Assembly: GCA_947593895.1 (NCBI GenBank)
Contig: CANQDY010000052.1
Span: 1 to 8,594 of the forward strand
Source: an uncultured Bacilli bacterium
Lineage (GTDB): Bacteria; Bacillota_I; Bacilli_A; RFN20; CAG-449
Length of the DNA: 8,594 nt
Direction: 5' to 3'
In this document: in pieces, positions 6,251-8,594 of the stretch
Layout: each line of letters begins with the position of its first letter
How positions within the stretch are numbered: position 1 is the first letter of the stretch
The notes under the pieces: generated by a model
The model's database searches: none
The model's input: the letters and a program-made list of their open reading frames with translations, nothing else
What the model was told of the DNA's origin: nothing
Position numbers and translations under genes: made by a program

Positions 6251-7447
6251 ATGGAAAAAGAAAGAAGAGTCGGAACAGTTTCACGTGGTATCCGTTGCCC
6301 AATAATCCGTGAAGGCGATGATTTGGCCTCTATTGTAGTAAATAGTGTGATTGAAGCATCAAAGTTTGAAAATTTTGAATTAAAAGATAAAGATGTAATT
6401 GCAATTACTGAATCGATTGTTGCTCGTTCCCAAGGAAATTATGTAAGTGTCGATGATATTGCTAAAGACATAAAAGAAAAATTTAAGAATGAAACAATTG
6501 GTGTTATATTTCCTATTTTATCGAGAAATCGCTTTGCAATTTGTTTAAAAGGTATTGCCCGAGGAGCAAAAAAAATTGTTTTAATGCTTAGTTATCCATC
6601 AGATGAAGTTGGAAATGAATTAGTAAGTATTGATAAGATTGATGAAGCAAATGTTAACCCTTATTCAGATATATTATCACTAAGAAAATATCGTGAATTA
6701 TTTGGTTATAATAAGCATGAATTTACTGGTATTGATTATGTAGCATATTATGAAGATTTAATTAAATCAGAAAATTGTGAAGTTGAAATTGTTTTTGCTA
6801 ATCAAGCCAAATCAATTTTAAATTACACAAAGGCAGTTTTAAACTGTGATATTCATACTCGTCAAAGAACAAAAAGAATATTAAAAAATCTAGGTGCAGA
6901 AATAGTTTATAGTTTAGATGAAATATTAAATAAGTCAATTGATGGAAGTGGATATAATGAAAAATATGGACTTTTAGGATCAAATAAATCAACTGAAGAT
7001 AGAATTAAGTTATTCCCTAGAGATTGTAAAAATCTAGTTCTTAAAGTTCAAAAAATGATATTTGAAGAAACTGGGAAGCGTGTTGAAGTTATGGTTTATG
7101 GAGATGGTGCATTTAAAGATCCAAAAGGAAAAATTTGGGAATTAGCTGATCCAGTTATATCTCCGGCATTTACCGATGGGCTAATTGGAACTCCAAATGA
7201 ATTAAAATTAAAGTATTTAGCTGATAATGACTATAAAGATTTAAGTGGAGAAGAATTGAAAATTGCAATTTCCAATAGTATTAAAGCAAAAAGCAAAAGT
7301 TTAGTAGGAAATATGGCTTCTCAAGGTACAACTCCAAGACAACTTACCGATTTAATTGGTTCTCTATGTGATTTAACCAGTGGATCTGGCGATAAGGGAA
7401 CTCCAGTTGTTTTGGTTCAAGGGTATTTTGATAATTATACAAATTAA
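6251..7447 (+). CDS. cofE: Coenzyme F420-0:L-glutamate ligase (CofE) family protein, bacterial long form
   Basis: The archetype CofE uses GTP to add gamma-linked glutamates to F420-0. This 398-residue protein belongs to the longer form found in low-GC Firmicutes, which is annotated by homology and whose true substrate is, to my knowledge, not established. Features are GTVSRGIRCPIIREGDDL (8-25), DKDVIAITESIVARSQGNYV (46-65), FPILSRNRFAICLKGIARG (87-105), CDIHTRQRTKRILK (199-212), MVYGDGAFKDPKGKIWELAD (281-300), GTPNELKLKYLADND (313-327) and SLCDLTSGSGDKGTP (371-385). I chose the ATG at 6251 with AGAAAG (6235-6240) as a modest SD; an in-frame TTG at 6242 would leave no space for a ribosome site. 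No other F420 genes are present. The gene stands alone with its own promoter candidate and terminator. Confidence 0.88.
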   Translation: MEKERRVGTVSRGIRCPIIREGDDLASIVVNSVIEASKFENFELKDKDVIAITESIVARSQGNYVSVDDIAKDIKEKFKNETIGVIFPILSRNRFAICLKGIARGAKKIVLMLSYPSDEVGNELVSIDKIDEANVNPYSDILSLRKYRELFGYNKHEFTGIDYVAYYEDLIKSENCEVEIVFANQAKSILNYTKAVLNCDIHTRQRTKRILKNLGAEIVYSLDEILNKSIDGSGYNEKYGLLGSNKSTEDRIKLFPRDCKNLVLKVQKMIFEETGKRVEVMVYGDGAFKDPKGKIWELADPVISPAFTDGLIGTPNELKLKYLADNDYKDLSGEELKIAISNSIKAKSKSLVGNMASQGTTPRQLTDLIGSLCDLTSGSGDKGTPVVLVQGYFDNYTN

Positions 7448-7460
7448 TATAATGTTTAAT

Positions 7461-7493
7461 GGCACTAGATCGAAATATGGTTTTGTGCTTTTT
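7461..7493 (+). terminator. Candidate rightward terminator of the cofE-like gene
   Basis: GGCAC (7461-7465) and GTGCT (7485-7489) can pair (four Watson-Crick pairs plus one G-U), enclosing a 19-nt loop, and five T residues (7489-7493) follow. It lies just past the stop codon at 7447. The loop is long for a classic terminator, so efficiency is uncertain. Confidence 0.45.
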
Positions 7494-7496
7494 ATT

Positions 7497-7525
7497 AAAA
7501 AACTTCTAAGGAAAATTTTTAGAAG
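7497..7525 (-). terminator. Leftward terminator of the DUF3737 gene
   Basis: On the minus strand CTTCTAA (7525-7519) and TTAGAAG (7509-7503) form a perfect 7-bp stem with a 9-nt loop, followed by six T residues (7502-7497). It lies about 27 nt past the DUF3737 stop and converges with the rightward terminator beside it, so the two genes have back-to-back ends. Confidence 0.75.
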
Positions 7526-7551
7526 GAATATTCTATTTTACGAGTTAATTG

Positions 7552-8397
7552 TTAATTTAGACATTCAATTTCTGCTTCTGATTTATATTTTGAGTCTTCA
7601 GTAAGAATTATTTCACCGATTGAATTGGCTTTAATTTTGCCTTTTAATGGGTTCTTAATTGAGTCGACATGACCTATTATTGTTGCATTAACTTCTGAAT
7701 ATTCAAACGCTAAGTTTGTATCAATCATTTCACAATCAATAAGTTTTAATTTTTTACAATAGCATAATGGTTGGATACCGATAATTTTACAATTTATAAA
7801 TGTTAAGTTCTCTGAATACCATCCAAGATATTCACCTTTAACAATACTATTTTTAACTGTGATATTTTTGCCATGCCAAAATGCATCTTTTGTATCAAAA
7901 CAACAATTATCAAATTCAACATTTTCCATATATTGGAAGCCGTATTTTCCGTGAAAACTCGAGTTTTTAGCTTTAATGTTGCTAGTTAAGAAAAATATAT
8001 ATTGACTTGTGAAATCACAATCATTAATTTCTATATTATTACATTTCCAACCAAATTCTGGTGAATTTACTTTTGTTTTATTAATTAATATATCTGTACA
8101 TTCTCTTAATGCTTTTATTCCGTTTAAAATTGAATCAAATATTTTAATATTTTTACTATACCATAAACTAGCACGACAATTTTCTGTTTGCTCAACTTCA
8201 ATTAGTGTAATATTTGTGTCGTGCCATAATGGGTATCTTAAATCCATTAAACAGAATTTTAAAGTTATATCTTTACATTCTTTTAGAGCAGATTCACCAT
8301 CTTCTTTTCCTTTAAATTGACAATTTATTAATTCCAAATTATTTTGATTATATAAATCTCTTTCTAAAGGAAATGTTTGGTTTTTAATAGTCTTCAT
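7552..8397 (-). CDS. DUF3737 family protein, predicted right-handed beta-helix
   Basis: I recognise this 281-residue protein as DUF3737, a conserved family in Firmicutes and gut anaerobes with no proven function. It has no signal peptide or membrane segment, so it is probably cytosolic. Signature segments are GESALKECKDI (34-44), LRYPLWHDTN (53-62), CRASLWYSKN (74-83), NGIKALRECTDI (92-103), NSPEFGWKCNNIEI (111-124), FDTKDAFWHGKN (167-178), KGEYLGWYSEN (187-197), QPLCYCKKLKLIDC (209-222) and TNLAFEYSEV (227-236). About ten repeats of roughly 17-22 residues follow a pattern of aromatic, two or three polar residues, Asn-Ile-x-Ile-x-Asn/Asp-Cys/Ser, as expected for successive coils of a parallel beta-helix with an asparagine-rich turn. 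AGGAGG (8409-8404) lies 6 nt before the ATG, and a strong promoter precedes it. It is transcribed alone. Confidence 0.9.
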   Translation of the reverse strand: MKTIKNQTFPLERDLYNQNNLELINCQFKGKEDGESALKECKDITLKFCLMDLRYPLWHDTNITLIEVEQTENCRASLWYSKNIKIFDSILNGIKALRECTDILINKTKVNSPEFGWKCNNIEINDCDFTSQYIFFLTSNIKAKNSSFHGKYGFQYMENVEFDNCCFDTKDAFWHGKNITVKNSIVKGEYLGWYSENLTFINCKIIGIQPLCYCKKLKLIDCEMIDTNLAFEYSEVNATIIGHVDSIKNPLKGKIKANSIGEIILTEDSKYKSEAEIECLN

Positions 8398-8463
8398 ATG
8401 TTTCCTCCTGGAGTTATTTTATTTAGAAAAAAAGTAATATTATTATTTTATTTTGGTCTAACA

Positions 8464-8492
8464 ATTATAAATTACTTTAAAATGTAATGCAA
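8464..8492 (-). promoter_or_regulatory. Strong vegetative (sigma-A type) promoter of the DUF3737 gene
   Basis: On the minus strand TTGCAT (8492-8487), a 17-bp spacer and a perfect TATAAT (8469-8464) form the best promoter in the window. Transcription would begin near 8457, leaving a 60-nt AU-rich leader before the ATG at 8397. I see no clear operator or riboswitch in that leader. Confidence 0.75.
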
Positions 8493-8569
8493 TCCTGTAT
8501 ATACAAATTATGTTATTTTTGTTAATTATAAAAGCAAGTGCAACAAACAAAGAAAGAAAAGGGAAGAAA

Positions 8570-8594
8570 ATGTTGCAAATAGAAGTAAAATTAC
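8570..8594 (+). CDS. Possible start of a divergent gene (8 codons visible)
   Basis: An ATG at 8570 follows AAAAGGGAAGAA (8557-8568), an SD-like run at usable spacing, and the frame stays open for the eight codons to the window edge (MLQIEVKL). The long purine-rich stretch upstream and a TATAAA at 8527-8532 as a possible -10 fit a gene divergent from DUF3737. There is no good -35, and eight codons cannot identify a product. Confidence 0.35.

Noticed and set aside
6798..6992. Open frame antisense to the cofE-like gene
   Set aside because: It is a compositional shadow (Leu/Phe/His-rich) of the real gene with no ribosome site.
7380..7604. Plus-strand open frame running from the end of the cofE-like gene into the DUF3737 3' end
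   Set aside because: It crosses both convergent terminators, starts inside the cofE-like gene in another frame and has no SD.
8009..8320. 103-codon open frame antisense to the DUF3737 gene
   Set aside because: It is a mirror of the periodic beta-helix coding sequence. The minus-strand protein has clear family motifs, SD and promoter.

Overview
The window is very AT-rich bacterial DNA. Every readable stop codon is TAA, and the Trp codons I checked (csp, comFA, tldD, the DUF3737 gene) are TGG, so nothing points to the Mycoplasma UGA=Trp code. Strong AGGAGG-type ribosome sites, the order comFA-comFC-(small gene)-secA and the protein families together suggest a low-GC Firmicute or a standard-code relative of the Mollicutes (Acholeplasma/Izemoplasma/RF39/Erysipelotrichia-like). 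This placement is inference, because there is no rRNA or other marker in the window.

Left block, minus strand (about 1-2574): comFA and comFC overlap by 8 nt and encode the DNA-uptake helicase and its phosphoribosyltransferase-like partner. A cold-shock protein gene with its own terminator follows, then the first 84 codons of secA. In Bacillus and relatives the order is comF genes, hpf, secA; here a csp gene sits where hpf normally lies. The secA start has no adjacent Shine-Dalgarno (SD) sequence. A purine-rich SD-like run lies about 50 nt upstream, separated from the start codon by a hairpin.

Centre, plus strand (3068-5787): tldD and pmbA/tldE overlap by 1 nt and encode the two subunits of the TldD/TldE metalloprotease. 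TldD keeps HEACGH and the late Cys; PmbA has no HExxxH. The 490-bp gap to the left holds a candidate extended -10 promoter, the tldD ribosome site and an orphan hairpin. The gap to the right (5788-6250) seems to hold the debris of a minus-strand gene plus a candidate terminator that shares 16 nt with the orphan hairpin on the left.

Right block: a plus-strand, F420-0:gamma-glutamyl ligase-like (CofE family) gene with a plausible own promoter, convergent with a minus-strand DUF3737 beta-helix protein gene. Two candidate terminators lie between them. The DUF3737 gene has a textbook sigma-A-type promoter (TTGCAT, 17 bp, TATAAT). At the right edge, a plus-strand ATG with an SD-like run may begin a divergent gene.

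I found no CRISPR array, tRNA, rRNA, insertion sequence or attachment site. The genes belong to known families. The most interesting points are the displaced secA ribosome site, the csp-for-hpf exchange, a CofE homologue with no F420 genes beside it, and the decayed gene with a repeated terminator-like element.
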